A stretch of DNA of 64,000 nucleotides, from the NCBI RefSeq assembly GCF_027942865.1, contig NC_134525.1:1742723-1806722 (forward strand), in the 5' to 3' direction. Made by a program: the position numbers and the translations under genes. Shown here piece after piece: positions 45,020 through 56,665 of this stretch. The stretch comes from Odontesthes bonariensis (Eukaryota > Chordata > Actinopteri > Atheriniformes > Atherinopsidae). Every line of letters begins with the position of its first letter. The first letter of the stretch is position 1. The notes under the pieces were generated by a model. The model was not told the origin of the DNA. It was given only the letters and a program-made list of their open reading frames with translations, and searched no databases.

Positions 45020-47292
45020 TGTAGCGTTACCGGGTATTTATATACCTATTAAATATAAGGATTTATGAGATGTTCTTACAGTCTCAAATAAACCTTACCT
45101 CGAATTTAGGGGCACCACCAACCTAGGTTTTGACTTAATTTTAAGTCACAGTCCGGTCGGAAAACTGTTCGAAATCTTACGATCCTGGTGTTAAATTAAT
45201 ATTCAATTAATATTCAGTCTCATATCTCGCTACTTTCGTGAAGTTCTCGTTTGGTTGGACAGACATTACGTAAAGAAAGCATACGACACAATCTGTGATT
45301 ATAACATATATATAGATATATGAGCTGTTTATTACAATGATATGATCTTAGACATGAACCTTTAAACAAACAGGAGATGCATTGAATATGGGTGATTATA
45401 TAAAACACTTAGTGAATATAAAATAAAATATGGGGAATGGGAAAATACTGGATTTATTCAAATAGTTTGGGTTGGCTGACTATTTGAATCTAAATACTGT
45501 ACTGACATTTCGGATTAATTTATCATTCTGTGAAAGCCTCGAGACATCCATCAAACCCACTTTAAGGTGAAAACGGGTCGGTCTTACTGTGCTGAAGTTC
45601 TGTTCAGTCGGTTCGGACCAATGGTAGCGGCCACGCGGGGTCCGAGGGGATTTCTCTTCCGCTCTCTGGGCCTTCCTGGCTGTGGTGGCTGACCCTTTTA
45701 GCGTCTCAGTTGCTTCTTTCACCGGGAAACGGGGACGATGGTGTCGAGGGCTTTACTGTGGGATGATCAAATCCATCGTTGTGTCAGAGTTGGTCCGTTG
45801 CTGCTTTCTCTGATGAAGTGAACTTAAGTTCACAGAAGATTAATAAAAGGTTGCTTGGAGTTGGCTTTCTTGGTAAGAAAAGGTGATGATGGCGTGAAAC
45901 AGGTTGGTTAGGACGTGGATGGCGAGGGACGAACACAAACACGTAAAACGTGCATCTTCAGAGTATTTCAATCTGTTTCTTTGTTCGGATCTTTCTTTTT
46001 CGTCTCCGGGGTCTCACTGGGTTCTGGAGGGTCTCCTCCGGTCGTCCGCTGCATCGTTATCCACACGTCCTTCCGCTCTCTCCTGAGATTATGGAAAACT
46101 CCCAAACTCTGGTGAGCTCTTCTCTTCTGCTTATATCATCTCTAAAAGTCTATGAGCAGCTGTTTTCTGCTCAAATCTTCTTCTGAAACTCTGGGTTGGA
46201 ACCCTTCTGGAACAAGATCCAGAGCACCAGAGGGCAAGCGCAGGCGCCTGAAGCGAGCCAGAGCACACGAGCCGCAAGAAGGGGAGAAGGCAAGAGAGCA
46301 AAGAGCAAAGAGGCTGTGTTTTTCCGCTGTTCCGGGTTTTGACTCTCGGAGGCGGGGCTTACACTACTTTTTCAGCCAATGACATGCTTGAACTGTGTGC
46401 ATGTCTCTGTAAGGTGATCTGTGCTAGGGGGATTTCTGGATGAGACAAAGAAAACTCTTATTTCTCCATTACTCCCATCTCAGAACATTTGTCTCGGTGA
46501 TTCTGAAAACACCAAATCTTGTTAAGATATGCAGATTAAAGATATAACATAGACTTGTAATATAAAGACATCAAAATAACACACATGATAAAGACAATTA
46601 TGACTTTCAAAATTCAGATGAATATCTATGAAATCGTGACATATGAATATTGAATTACACAATGCTAATTTCTGTGTTAACAATGGGGACACTAAACAAA
46701 TACCAAATAGATACCGAAGGGACATCGTTAGAAGTTACTAGCTGCATAATTGTCCATTTTACTGAGTCCTCTCAACTAATCAACACTGCAGACCACTAGG
46801 GGGCAATGTGGTTCCATCAGGCAGGTTGGGCATTTTCCACCAAAATCAGTTCTTTGTCAATATTTAAGCCAGAATCGTACAAATTGTCTCTATATGCGTC
46901 TTGTGATCAAGCGGGAAACCTGAAAGAAATTGTACACGGTTATCAAACACATTTAATATAGTTTAAGATTTGACTAAAAGTGAGTCTTCTTAGTTCATGT
47001 GTAGCCATCTGGTCGGATTCCTGGTGAAAAGGGGTGTTAAAGTGTCAACTTTCGAGTTATGGTCTAGATAAGATAGTAAGTCTCCCACTTTTCCAAGAGT
47101 GAGTTCGACTCCCCAAAAGCTCTTAAGAGGGTAGAAGATCAACGTAAATTAGGCAGTTTCTGTCTCTTTTTCCTTTGTGGAAAGAAAATGAAGATCTGGT
47201 TTATATCCACATACGTAAACATCCCCCACAGGAATGTTGGTTTTGTCAAAGTTTGAAAAACTCTTAATCCACACGGCACTGTGACTGTTACA
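45020..47292 (-). repeat. 5' LTR of the Gag-only element (2273 bp)
   Basis: Direct copy of 38240-40512 at an offset of exactly 6780, with two visible base differences. It is the upstream LTR in the element's own orientation and so the presumed promoter. Confidence 0.92.
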
Positions 47293-47578
47293 TCACAGAG
47301 CGTCTGTAGGTTGCTCTCCATGCTGTTTTCATGGTCATGGTCACTAGCTGCGAAGCTAGCCTTAGCCTCCTTGCTGGATGTCGCTTTTAACTGATTTTGT
47401 TCGACATTCTGATTGAGTTAGCCTTAGTTTTGCACTACAATGATCTGTATAAGGTCTCTAGTGGAGTGTGCTAGCAGTTTTAACAAAAGATAAACGGTCA
47501 AAAAAAACTTTGCATAAGTTTGGTGCTGATAGCTCGATAACTTGGTACCGCTTACGCCGCCATCTTGCTGGAACCCCC

Positions 47579-48020
47579 CACAGCGTAAAGCTTCATGCAT
47601 GGTTGCCGCGATGGCTCGCGTGAGCGGTGTTGATGACGTCACGGTTTCGTTCTGGCCATTTATAGTCGCGCGAGTCGATGCGCCAGTAGTTGCAGTTTTC
47701 CCCGTCACAGAGGTGTCGCTGCTACGAGAAGGTTACCGCTAACTACTCCACAAGGAGGAAAGTGGAGAAGAAAACAATGCCCCTGTAGCACTGTCATCAG
47801 TGATGCTGCTGCTCAGAACCTTACCGACCAAAAGGGGCCAAAGAGAAAGATTATTTACATAATAGCTGATGAGCCTGCAGAAGTTGAAATTTCAATAGGT
47901 GTGTTCTCACCATTATAGTCTGATATAGTACTTAGAATATTGTTATAGGACTTTTAAGTGTATTGTGTTACCCTTTGTTTGTTTGTTATGAAATACTGTG
48001 CTTCAATGGACACACTTAGG
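47579..48020 (+). repeat. Right half of the host repeat split by the L1
   Basis: Matches 63514-63957 closely: 'cttcatgcatggttgc', 'gtgttgatgacgtcacggtt', 'gaaagattatttacataata', down to 'cacactt-gga'. Includes a palindromic tgacgtca (CRE-like) core. Its left half is at 36341-36405. Confidence 0.85.
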
Positions 48021-48423
48021 ATCTCTTTCTTCTTCAGGGTCTGACTAGTTCAATGTATAATGTATAACTTTTTTCAAAGTTAATTTGACACGAGATTGTT
48101 GTGTTGTTACGGTTCAGAAAGAGGACTTTTATGATTCTAAGGACTAACTTTGTTTATTTGCTGCTTCTTTGACCTTTGATCCCCAAAAGCGACGCCTATG
48201 AAACCTCTTTCTCAGATACCCTAGTTTCACCAGTAGATCTTAAAGGATAAGACCGGTTTTTTGACATTGGGCCCTTGATTTCACATTATAACATGATGTT
48301 CTACTCACCCCTGCTTGTTGTTGGTAATTTGGAGCTGTTCCGAAGATATTCGAGAGGCGTCTGGCTGCTCTCTTGAGATATTCGGCCATAAAACGGTTTC
48401 CTATGGGCAACGTTATACAGGCC
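48021..48423. other. No gene recognised
   Basis: 'taagaccggttttttgacattgggccc' style sequence (48246 onward, broken here) looks repeat-derived. No frame or RNA gene is evident. Confidence 0.35.
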
Positions 48424-48713
48424 CAAACTATGCTGTTTATAATTTATTAATTACTGTACACTAGCACTGATAATGTGGAGATGCGTCGCTTACTTAAAAA
48501 AATCTGGGTTACTAATTTTGAATTTTAGCCGAATGAATAAATAGGCAGCAGGTCTGTGGGCTGTCTGTGGTAGTAGCACGACGAGGACGTCAGTAACACC
48601 CACTTTACGACAAAAATTCAAAATTACAGTAACCCGGATCTTTTTTAAGTAAGCGACGCACCTCCACGTTATCAGTGCTAGTGTACAGTAATTAATAAAT
48701 TATAAACAGCATA
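48424..48713. repeat. Fold-back element with ~105-bp arms
   Basis: Left arm 48425-48530 (aaactatgctgtttataatt ... gaatttt) and right arm 48608-48713 are reverse complements with few mismatches. The loop of about 77 bp includes 'gcagcaggtctgtgggctgtc'. No coding sequence. It is a MITE or hairpin-type repeat. Confidence 0.85.
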
Positions 48714-49020
48714 GTGGAGAACTGCGTGTCTATCAGGGGAACGCTAACAGCTCAATAAAGGGAGTGGACTGGTCATTTGATAATATATGAGGTCCCAACT
48801 GGACATGTTCCCTCCACAACCTGACCTCCACTGAGTGGAATGTAATGGATTTATGTACTTTATCCTTAAAATAAGGAGAGTGTGCTTTTTCACTTTATCT
48901 TATCTGTCCCAAAGGATCTTGAACTTAAAGGTCCTCTCCCAAACTGTCTTTGTCAAACATATTGTTTTGGCTGATGAACATGAAACAATGATGGGGGCTA
49001 ATGAATATCTGATGCTACAG

Positions 49021-52000
49021 GTGCTCGGTGGGATTAACAGATGACGAAGGAGGAACGTTGGCAGACATTTTGTTTCCTCAACTCAACCACAACAGATGGA
49101 AAATGGCTTCTTCAGAAGAGGTGAGACGGTTTCATTATGATATGGTTCCCAAAAATGTATTCTGGTGGATTACATATCGGTCACCTGTGTTAGTGCTACA
49201 GACCTCTGAAGAGGGAGAATGTTTAGGTTTCGGAGTTGAGGATGAACCCATGATGCTCTGATATCCCTGTTTCTGATCGGATGATCTTCAGTTATCAATA
49301 TTTAACAGGTTGTTTACCTGCCTCAGTGTTGTAGTGTCCATCAGAGTCCTCCTGATGGCAGATCTGAATGGAGATATGTGCAGGATCCCACTGTGTAACT
49401 ACAAATCCATTCAGTATTCAGTTTGACTCTGTTACAGGATCAGATAATAATCTATATAAAGATATTACCAAAGATATATGGACTCAGGATATTTCCATGT
49501 TTGTCTGGTCAATTTCAGTCATTTTTTGTCATAGATCTGTTATTACAGAGGTGTTTATTTCTAATAGCAGTGAGAAGGAGTTGGCTCATGTTATTGAGGT
49601 GCTAAATACATATAAACTTTGTTCTTCATGGTCTCTTTTTTTTTGTCTCTTTAGGAGTTTAAAAGCCCAAACACAGTGGAGCCTAATTCCCTTCAGGATA
49701 ATGATGAAGCTCTGTCAACAAAAGCAAACAGAGAGAAACCTTTCATTTGTGGACAGTGTGGGAAGGCTTTCACTCGTAAAAGTGCCTTAATAACACATCA
49801 ACATATCCACAGTGGAGTTAAACCTTTCATTTGTGGACAATGTGGGAAGGCTTTTACTAATAAAAGTGCCTTAACAAAACATCAAACTATCCACAGTGGA
49901 GTTAAACCTTTCAGTTGTGGACAGTGTGGGAAGGCTTTTACTCAGAAAAGTGCCTTAATAAGACATCAACTTATCCACAGTGGAGTTAAACCTTTCAGTT
50001 GTGGACAGTGTGCGATGGCTTTCACTCGTAAAATTACCTTAACAAGACATCAACGTATCCACAGTGGAGTTAAACCTTTTATTTGTGGACAGTGTGGGAA
50101 GGATTTCACTCGTAAAAGCACCTTAACAAGACATCAACGTATCCACAGTGGAGTTAAACCTTTCGGTTGTGACCAGTGTGGGAAGGCTTTTAATCAGAAA
50201 AATCACTTGATGACACATCAACGTATCCACAGTGGAGTTAAACCTTTCAGTTGTGGACAGTGTGGGAAGGCTTTTACTGATAAAAGTGCCTTAATATCAC
50301 ATCAACATAGCCACAGTGGAGTTAAACCTTTCAGTTGTGGACAGTGTGGGAAGGCTTTTACTTGTAAAAGCACCTTAACAAAACATCAACATATCCACAG
50401 TGGAGTTAAACCTTTCAGTTGTGACCAGTGTGGGAAGGCTTTTACTCAGAAAAATCACTTAATAACACATCAACGTATCCACAGTGGATTTAAACCTTTC
50501 AGTTGTGACCAGTGTGGGAAGGCTTTTAATGAGAAAGGTGTCTTATCAAGACATCAACGTATCCACAGTGGAATCAAACCTTTCAGTTGTGGACAGTGTG
50601 GGAAGGCTTTTACTAATAAAAGTGCCTTAATAACACATCAACGTATCCACAGTGGAGTCAAACCTTTAAGTTGTGGACAGTGTGGGAAGGCTTTTACTAA
50701 TAAAAGTGCCTTAATAACACATCAACGTATCCACAGTGGAGTCAAACCTTTCAGTTGTGGACAGTGTGGGAAGGCTTTTACTGATAAAAGTATTTTAATG
50801 AAACATCAACATTTCCACAGTGGAGTTAAACCTTTCATTTGTGGACAGTGTGGGAAGGCTTTTACTCATAAAAGTGACTTAATAATGCATCAACATATCC
50901 AGAGTGGAGTTAAATCTTTCAGTTGTGGACAGTCTGGGAAGGCTTTTACTCAGAAAAGTGCCTTAATAACACATCAACGTATCCACAGTGGATTTAAACC
51001 TTTCATTTGTGGACAGTCTGGGAAGGCTTTTACTCATAAAAGTGCCTTATTGACACATCAACGTATCCACAGTGGAGTTAAACCTTTCATTTGTGGACAG
51101 TGTGGGAAGTCCTTTGGTTACTTCTCTGCCTTAAAAACACATCAGCTTGTCTGCATTGGAGCACAAGCATGCAGCGATTCCCAGTGTGATGAAAATTTAA
51201 CGACTCCTCGTGGCTTTCAGAGTCACCAACAAAGCCACGGCAGAAAGAGACGATCCAAGAAGAATCACTGTGAGGTATGTACATCAAACACTTATTTTCC
51301 CATGTCCTGATGAGTTCAGGATTTAACTGAGCAAGTAGGCAAGAGGCTCCCATTGGAGAAGGACAGCGATGTTGCAGATTTTTAATCCTAACATATTCAG
51401 TGAGTTGTTTTTCCTTAAACAGCCATGTCACAAGTGTTCAATGTCATTTAAATGTTCGGTGAAATCAGAACCAAAGGGAGTCAACAGTATAAGTAAGGTC
51501 ATGTTTAATTGTGAAAGGAAGAGCATTATCAGATACTGGGTGGAGAGAATTCAACATGCTGGGACCAAACAGCTGTGTAGTCTAAATAAAACCACTAATT
51601 AATCTGTTAGGGAGCATAAATAGCCAATCCAAACCATCCATACATTTTCATCCGCTTATCCGAGGTCGGGTCACAGAACAAACGGGTCCAGGAGTTAACC
51701 AGAGCTCTTGTATATTCTGGACCACATCCCACCTCTCTCTGTCTTTTTATTTAACTTTTTTCTTTTTTCTGAATTCTATCCAACCCTTTACAACCAATTG
51801 CTACAGATCCTACCTGCACTCAGGGACATTAGGCGCATTCCCACTGTAGGAACCTTTTACAGTTCCTATAACCTTTTCAGGAACGGGGCTGTTTTTTCCC
51901 GCATTCGAACATACAGGAACTAGGGACCACGGCCCTCAGTTCCTGTAACCATTTTAGCTCCTTCTCCTCAGCTGGGACTGTTCTGGGTTCCATAGGAACA

Positions 52001-54381
52001 CATCTGACGGAGGTTTTTGGTGGTCGGTAGCTCCGCCCCTTGTCATGTTGTCAGGCTGAAATGTTTCCTCATACGACACGGACACAACCTGCGTGCGTTT
52101 AATAAATTAAACCTCCACGTGGTCTCCTTTGTCTGCGGCGCTCTGCTCTCCTTCCTTCATGAAACCAAGAAGTATGGCCTGCGCTCCATCCTTCGTCTCC
52201 TGACTCTCTCTGTGAGCTCTTCCAGCCTCCATGTTAGACGCCCGATGTGATTGTCCATGATTAATATCACCGTCATGCAGACCATGAACACGGTGGCCTC
52301 CCCGCTCTCCACGTTAGCTTCTTGGAAATGTTTTTTTCTTCTCTCCTTACTTTTCGTTGGTTTTGTTTTGTTGTTGAATGTGGCGCTAAAGTAATACGAC
52401 GCTGTCGCAGATGGCTGTGTCGCATCAGTCCCTATCAGGGTCCCGACTCATGTGCGAATGCAAAATTAAACAGTTTCCCTGGGGAAGGGCAGTTATTAGA
52501 ACGAAATTCGAGGTGGACCGTTCTTAGAACTGCTCTGTCCGAGTGAGGCTATAGTCTTGACTCTGAATGGCCCACTGCCTTCTGCGCCCTCCCCTTTCTC
52601 CTGGGCCTCACTTACATGGAAGGTTGTTAAACTTTGTGATCGCTGGACTTCTTGTACTGGAGCGCCTCCTTTTTTCTGCTGAAGAAAGGTTATCATGGTT
52701 GTAACGTGCATCTCTTGATACAATTGTATGCATCATCAGTGATAGTACCTTGGGTCATACAGGGTTTGGGTCTTTCAAGTTAAACCCCATCCTCCAGGAC
52801 CACCTGTTTCGATGTTTTTGTAAAAAGCATAACGTTCAGTCTAAGACTTTTCTCTGATGTCTTTAGTAAATCTGAGCTGGTTCCCCAGGTCCACCCGCAT
52901 CTGCTTGAGTATTCTGCCAGGAGCTGGGATGTTCTCCTGTTCTAATGAATGTTATCTGGTGTGATGATGGTTTGAAGAGTTTCCTGTTGTTGATGGCACT
53001 ACAAATGGACTCAGTGACCACATCCAGCAACTGGACGGACACAAATCAAGATAATATGTGGTTCTGATGCCTATGCTGACCTCTAATGAGCAACACAGCT
53101 CCTGGGTTTAGAACTGACTGACGTCTAAAATAAAGAATCTGTTCTGTATGTTTGCCCCATTCCTGCCCACAAACAAATGGCCCAGGTGCTGAAGGCAGTT
53201 GCAGAAGCAGTCACCTCAGTTATTCTCTCTAGCAGACACCGCCCCAGGAAGAATCCCATCCCCTTTCTTAGGGCTGGAGAGAAGCCCCCATCCTGCCCGC
53301 AAACAAATGCATGTTGGCTGTCCACAGCCTCAGATTGGCAGCTGAAAGTGGACCTTGGAAAACAGTTAAAGGTCCCTGAACACATCATCCAGACAAGACG
53401 AGACAGACAGACTTGCTTATTCACTCAGACGCCACCAAGCGGGTGATCATGTCGGAGCTAACTATGACCCCAGGAAGATCACTGATGATGCATCCCAGCG
53501 CATCCTAGAGATGTTTCTAAACTCCTGGACGTCTTTGGACCGTGCTGCTTTCATATCTCGATCTCGACTAAAACGCCTCTTCAAGCGGTCTTTGTTTGCT
53601 TGTTTGGTTTGGTTTAGGATTTCGATGCCAAATTATTGGCACTAACAGAGCAGAAGCACCACAGTTTGTTTTCATTTAGCTAAATCAGTAAAGTAAACAC
53701 AGCACAAAGTGCAGAAATCAGGACATTTCCTCAGAAAAATTGTGGAAAGTATTTGTTCTTTGTGCTAAGAAGGAATTTGACTTCATCAGGCATCAAACTG
53801 TGATCTGTTTTCTAACTGAAAGCTCCCAACTTCTAATTTTAACCTCAAGATATTAGACTGAAATCAAACTCTTAGCTTTCAGTTTCCTACAACATTGGCA
53901 GATGTCTGTCTTCTTCTTTGGTATTGGTTGAGTTCAGAGCCGGTGTGTTCATTGTAAAAAGCAGCAGGACACCCTGACCTTCCCTGTCTTTGTGTCTTTG
54001 TTGTTTCAGAAGCAGAGCGGCTCAGATGGAGCCAGTTCTGAGCCCTGTGGGCACCGTCCCAGTGGTGAACAGGACTGCTGTCAGCAGGGTGGCTCATCAT
54101 TCACCACTGCAGCGGACCTCAGAAGACAGCAAACCATCCAGCGCAGACAGAAATCCTTCAGCTGTGGACACTGTGAGAAAAGCTTCCCATCAGCAGGTCA
54201 GCGCACGCTTCATGAGCGTGTTCACACTGAGGAGCAGCTCGGCCGCGACACCAGTCGGTCCGCTGCTCAGAAGCCCTCCCACCCTGAATATGAACTGTTC
54301 CACTGTTACCGGTGTGCTGCAGTGTTCGTCTCAGCATCTGCTCTGTCTAAACATCAGCAGGGTCACCAAGAGCAGGAATAA
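49021..54381 (+). CDS. C2H2 zinc-finger protein, multi-exon
   Basis: Model: first exon to 49120 (donor GAG|GTGAGA; probable start MASSEE at 49103, though the frame is open back to 49021), main exon 49655..51274 (acceptor TTTAG, donor GAG|GTATGT), last exon 54010..54381 (acceptor TTTCAG), all phase 0. The main exon encodes about 18 tandem 28-residue fingers, F-x-C-x2-C-x3-F-x5-L-x2-H-x3-H with linker SGVKP. Fingers 1-13 are intact. Finger 14 ends HQHIQ (His lost), 15 and 16 have GQSGKAF (Cys lost), 17 ends in Cys, 18 is irregular. The last exon adds FSCGHCEKSF and FHCYRCAAVF fingers, then stop. Acts presumably as a nuclear DNA-binding regulator; no KRAB, SCAN or BTB domain is seen. The first exon is the least certain part. 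Confidence 0.75.
51422..51602 (+). other. Possible alternative terminal exon of the zinc-finger gene
   Basis: An acceptor (CCTTAAACAG) in the right phase would join the main exon to CHKCSMSFKCS, a half finger, then run 60 codons to a stop at 51600-51602. A donor-like GTAAGG at about 51494 is out of phase with the last exon, so if used it gives an alternative end. Confidence 0.3.
51603..53120. other. Intron/repeat region
   Basis: Inside the proposed last intron of the zinc-finger gene. 51645-51680 carries a reversed LINE tail ('cattttcatccgcttatccg'). The start at 51831 ('aggcgcattcccactgtagg') looks like a common teleost MITE, but its other end was not found. Confidence 0.4.
53177..53446 (+). 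pseudogene. LINE-type retroelement C-terminal fragment
   Basis: An open frame of 89 codons reading VLKAVAEAV, then PIPFLRAGEKP and WLSTASDWQLKVDLGKQLKVPEHI. This matches my memory of the region after reverse transcriptase in a widespread non-LTR element group of fish and invertebrates (family form: LLSTA-DW-L-VDLG-QLKFP). The usual continuation (VELTVPWEER) is lost after about 53400. It lies in the zinc-finger gene's intron. Confidence 0.5.
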
Positions 54382-56119
54382 TTTCCAACATGAAATGGCT
54401 TCAACGCACTCGCTGCGTCTGAACGGACAGAGAGAGCCTCTTCTGGGCCAAACTTCAAACTTTAAAAGCCACAGTTCACAATTCATTTCCTCTGAAAGTT
54501 GTAATGTGCCACAATAACAAGAATCTGTGAGGAAAAAACTGTTAAAAACTGTTTCTACTAGTATCTGGAAGCTTTGCTGGATGAACAGAAATGGTTTTAT
54601 TAATGTAGGAAGAAGCATTTCTGACTTCTTCCCAGCAGAACGGTCGTATTACACAATGTATACAGATGCAGTTTGGAGTTCCAGTGAGATGACTGCTATC
54701 TCCAGCTCTGACCACTAGGTGTCAGTAGCTCAACAATGTTACCTGAAGGTTTCTCAGCATCAGATTTTCTTTTATTTTCGTTGAAGTTGAAGTTGACAGT
54801 ATTTAACATGAATTAAGTTCACCTTGATAGAGGCAAGGAGTTTGTTTTCTGTTTTTATTTCTTGTTCAATTTGTCATAGAATACTAATTAAATAGTTTTT
54901 GGAAAAAACCTTTTTGTCTTAAGTCTAAACAGTCTCACCATGACATTTAAAAACAATATTAATGATAACATCTACTGTAAATACATCCATACAATGATAG
55001 CAGAAGTTTTTTACTGGATAGCACCATTTTTGTCCTTTTTATTTGTGTTTATCTTTATTTAGTCTGACTATTTGATGATTTTTAAGTTGATGCATTTTAA
55101 TATTTTGTTGTCAGATCGTCTTCATTTGAATACATTTCTGTTTATTTCCCTTTGATTTGTTTTCATTTCATTCCTTTTTCTGGTCATGATTTTTATTTCT
55201 TTGTTCTATCCCTGCATCAGGTTGTCTTTTATTTTCAGAAATTTGATTTCATTATATTACATTTTATTCTTTTCAATTTTCTTTTTATTTCATCATCTTT
55301 GAATAACTGTCTTTTTATATTCATAAATAATTTAAATTTTACATTATTTCTTGTCATTCGTTCCTTCTCTGCGCCATATCTCTTTCAATGAGGACCCGCG
55401 TGACTTTTGACCCTCGTAAGGCACCGTCTTGAAGCAAAGATGGTGTATTTGTAGAAGGATGTCTTTATATTGACGGTTCCACCTGGTTCAGACAAGCTTC
55501 CGTTCCTCGGATCGTGAAAATAAGTCAGAGTGAGACCTCTTCATCACCTTCTGAAACGCCTGATTCATGAAAACAACATCATCGAGCTGCAGACACGGAG
55601 TCTTTAACGGATATTTAAGGACATTTATCACCGCGCAGCTCTCGGTCATTGAGTTGTATCACATCAAGGTAACTATCAAACAGTTTGAACACCGACAGCA
55701 ACCGATACCAACATTTAGCAGCTGTCATTGAGCTGGAAACCTGTCATTTAGCTGGTTAGCCAGCTGGGGGCGCTGACACCGAGGCGAGGGGAACTCTCAG
55801 AGGAATCTGAAGGGACCCAAAATTAAACAGCAGAAGATTTGGAATCCGTTATTTCTAAATAATGATGTTTCAGACTTGGTGGAACTCAGAAACTTTTATT
55901 GTCAGCCAGGTCCGTATCAGAATGACAGAATGATGCATCAATCTGGAGAGGATCCTTCATCCCCAAATCTCCCAGAATCTCTGACTTACTGTGGCTGAGC
56001 TTTTCATTAAGTAGAATCTGCCTATGTTGGTGACCTTGAAAATGTTGCATGTTTCCCATCAATAGGCCCAAAGCCCGGATACGGAGTGTGCGTATCTATT
56101 GAGCCTCCTCTGGACACAC
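54382..56119. other. 3' UTR and intergenic, no gene seen
   Basis: AT-rich 3' flank of the zinc-finger gene, then mixed sequence. 55430-55670 is GC-richer and ends near 'atcaaggtaact', a weak donor; I do not call an exon. Confidence 0.35.
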
Positions 56120-56122
56120 TAA

Positions 56123-56665
56123 AGGCTGATTTATGGTCGGAAACCAGGTCGTCTGCGTGTGTGTCGCAGTTAACGCAGACATGCCCCCCCCTTACGCAGA
56201 CACTATGGTGCACCTCCCCAAAATTGTAACTCACCGCAGACAGTGCCGCAGACATCGCCGCAGGGAGGAGAGAAAGGAGGCCTCTGATTAGTCAACTCTA
56301 CATCCGCTCTACACTATGTGTATTTCCGGTTTGCTAACCGGCTAATGGTGACGCTAACCGTGCTAACCGTGATGCTTCTTTCGCCTCTCTGCCAGCTCCA
56401 GTAGTAGCAATATTTCTTCTATTTCTAGATCGATCAGCTGCATCTCAATCAAAGTGCGCAATCGTCCAGTCGCCATTGTTGTTGAATGACCTCCGTAACC
56501 GTAACACCCACAATCCTAGCTTGTTCATGATTGTCCCTCTTGCGTTGTGGCGTGGGATTAACATAGCGCATTCAGCGCTTCAAAAGTATGCATAAATCAA
56601 AAATAACTGCGTCGTGTCTGCGACAAGCTCACTGCGACACACTGCTGCAAAGTATACACGAGCCT
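56123..56665. mobile_element. Harbinger-like MITE
   Basis: 543 bp flanked by TAA (56120-56122 and 56666-56668). The ends are AGGCTGATTTATGG and, inward from the right, AGGCTCGTGTATAC. It is GC-rich, with repeated 'cgcagac' motifs. A 3-bp TWA duplication and AGGC/GGGC ends are typical of PIF/Harbinger. No transposase. Confidence 0.7.

Larger units (their letters stand above)
38240..47292 (-). mobile_element. Gag-only LTR retroelement, 9053 bp, young
   Basis: Complete LTR element on the minus strand inserted in the L1 ORF1. Two direct LTRs (38240-40512 and 45020-47292) have TG...CA ends; TCAC is duplicated outside (38236-38239 and 47293-47296). Inside: a primer-site candidate at 45013 downward, a 1.6-kb leader, one open frame of 674 codons (Gag-like), 0.85 kb without a long frame, and a G5A2 polypurine tract beside the 3' LTR. 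I see no protease, RT, RNase H, integrase or envelope. The class (Ty3/gypsy-like or ERV-like) is undecided; a 4-bp duplication is compatible with either. Confidence 0.88.
36406..47578 (-). mobile_element. L1/Tx1-type LINE, 3' half missing, hosting an LTR element
   Basis: Minus-strand LINE in two pieces, 47578-47293 and 38239-36406. The 5' end is a GC-rich leader (ggttccagcaagatggcggc). ORF1 starts near 47407 and has an early one-base shift. It continues in one frame across the LTR-element insertion if the 4-bp duplication is counted once. It then has a coiled-coil piece (SVRREIKALDEKV, about 38070) and the RNA-binding domain (37960-37607). ORF2 begins about 37260 with endonuclease (GGDFNNILEESLD near 37000) broken by shifts, and ends near 36420 in the endonuclease-RT linker (SKDPNSLTEEEKEELALS). 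RT is absent. Both outer edges carry the same cacagcgtaa(a)gct repeat. Confidence 0.75.

Noticed and set aside
51831-52560. hAT-like MITE starting ggcgcattcccactg
   Set aside because: No matching inverted end or target duplication could be found.
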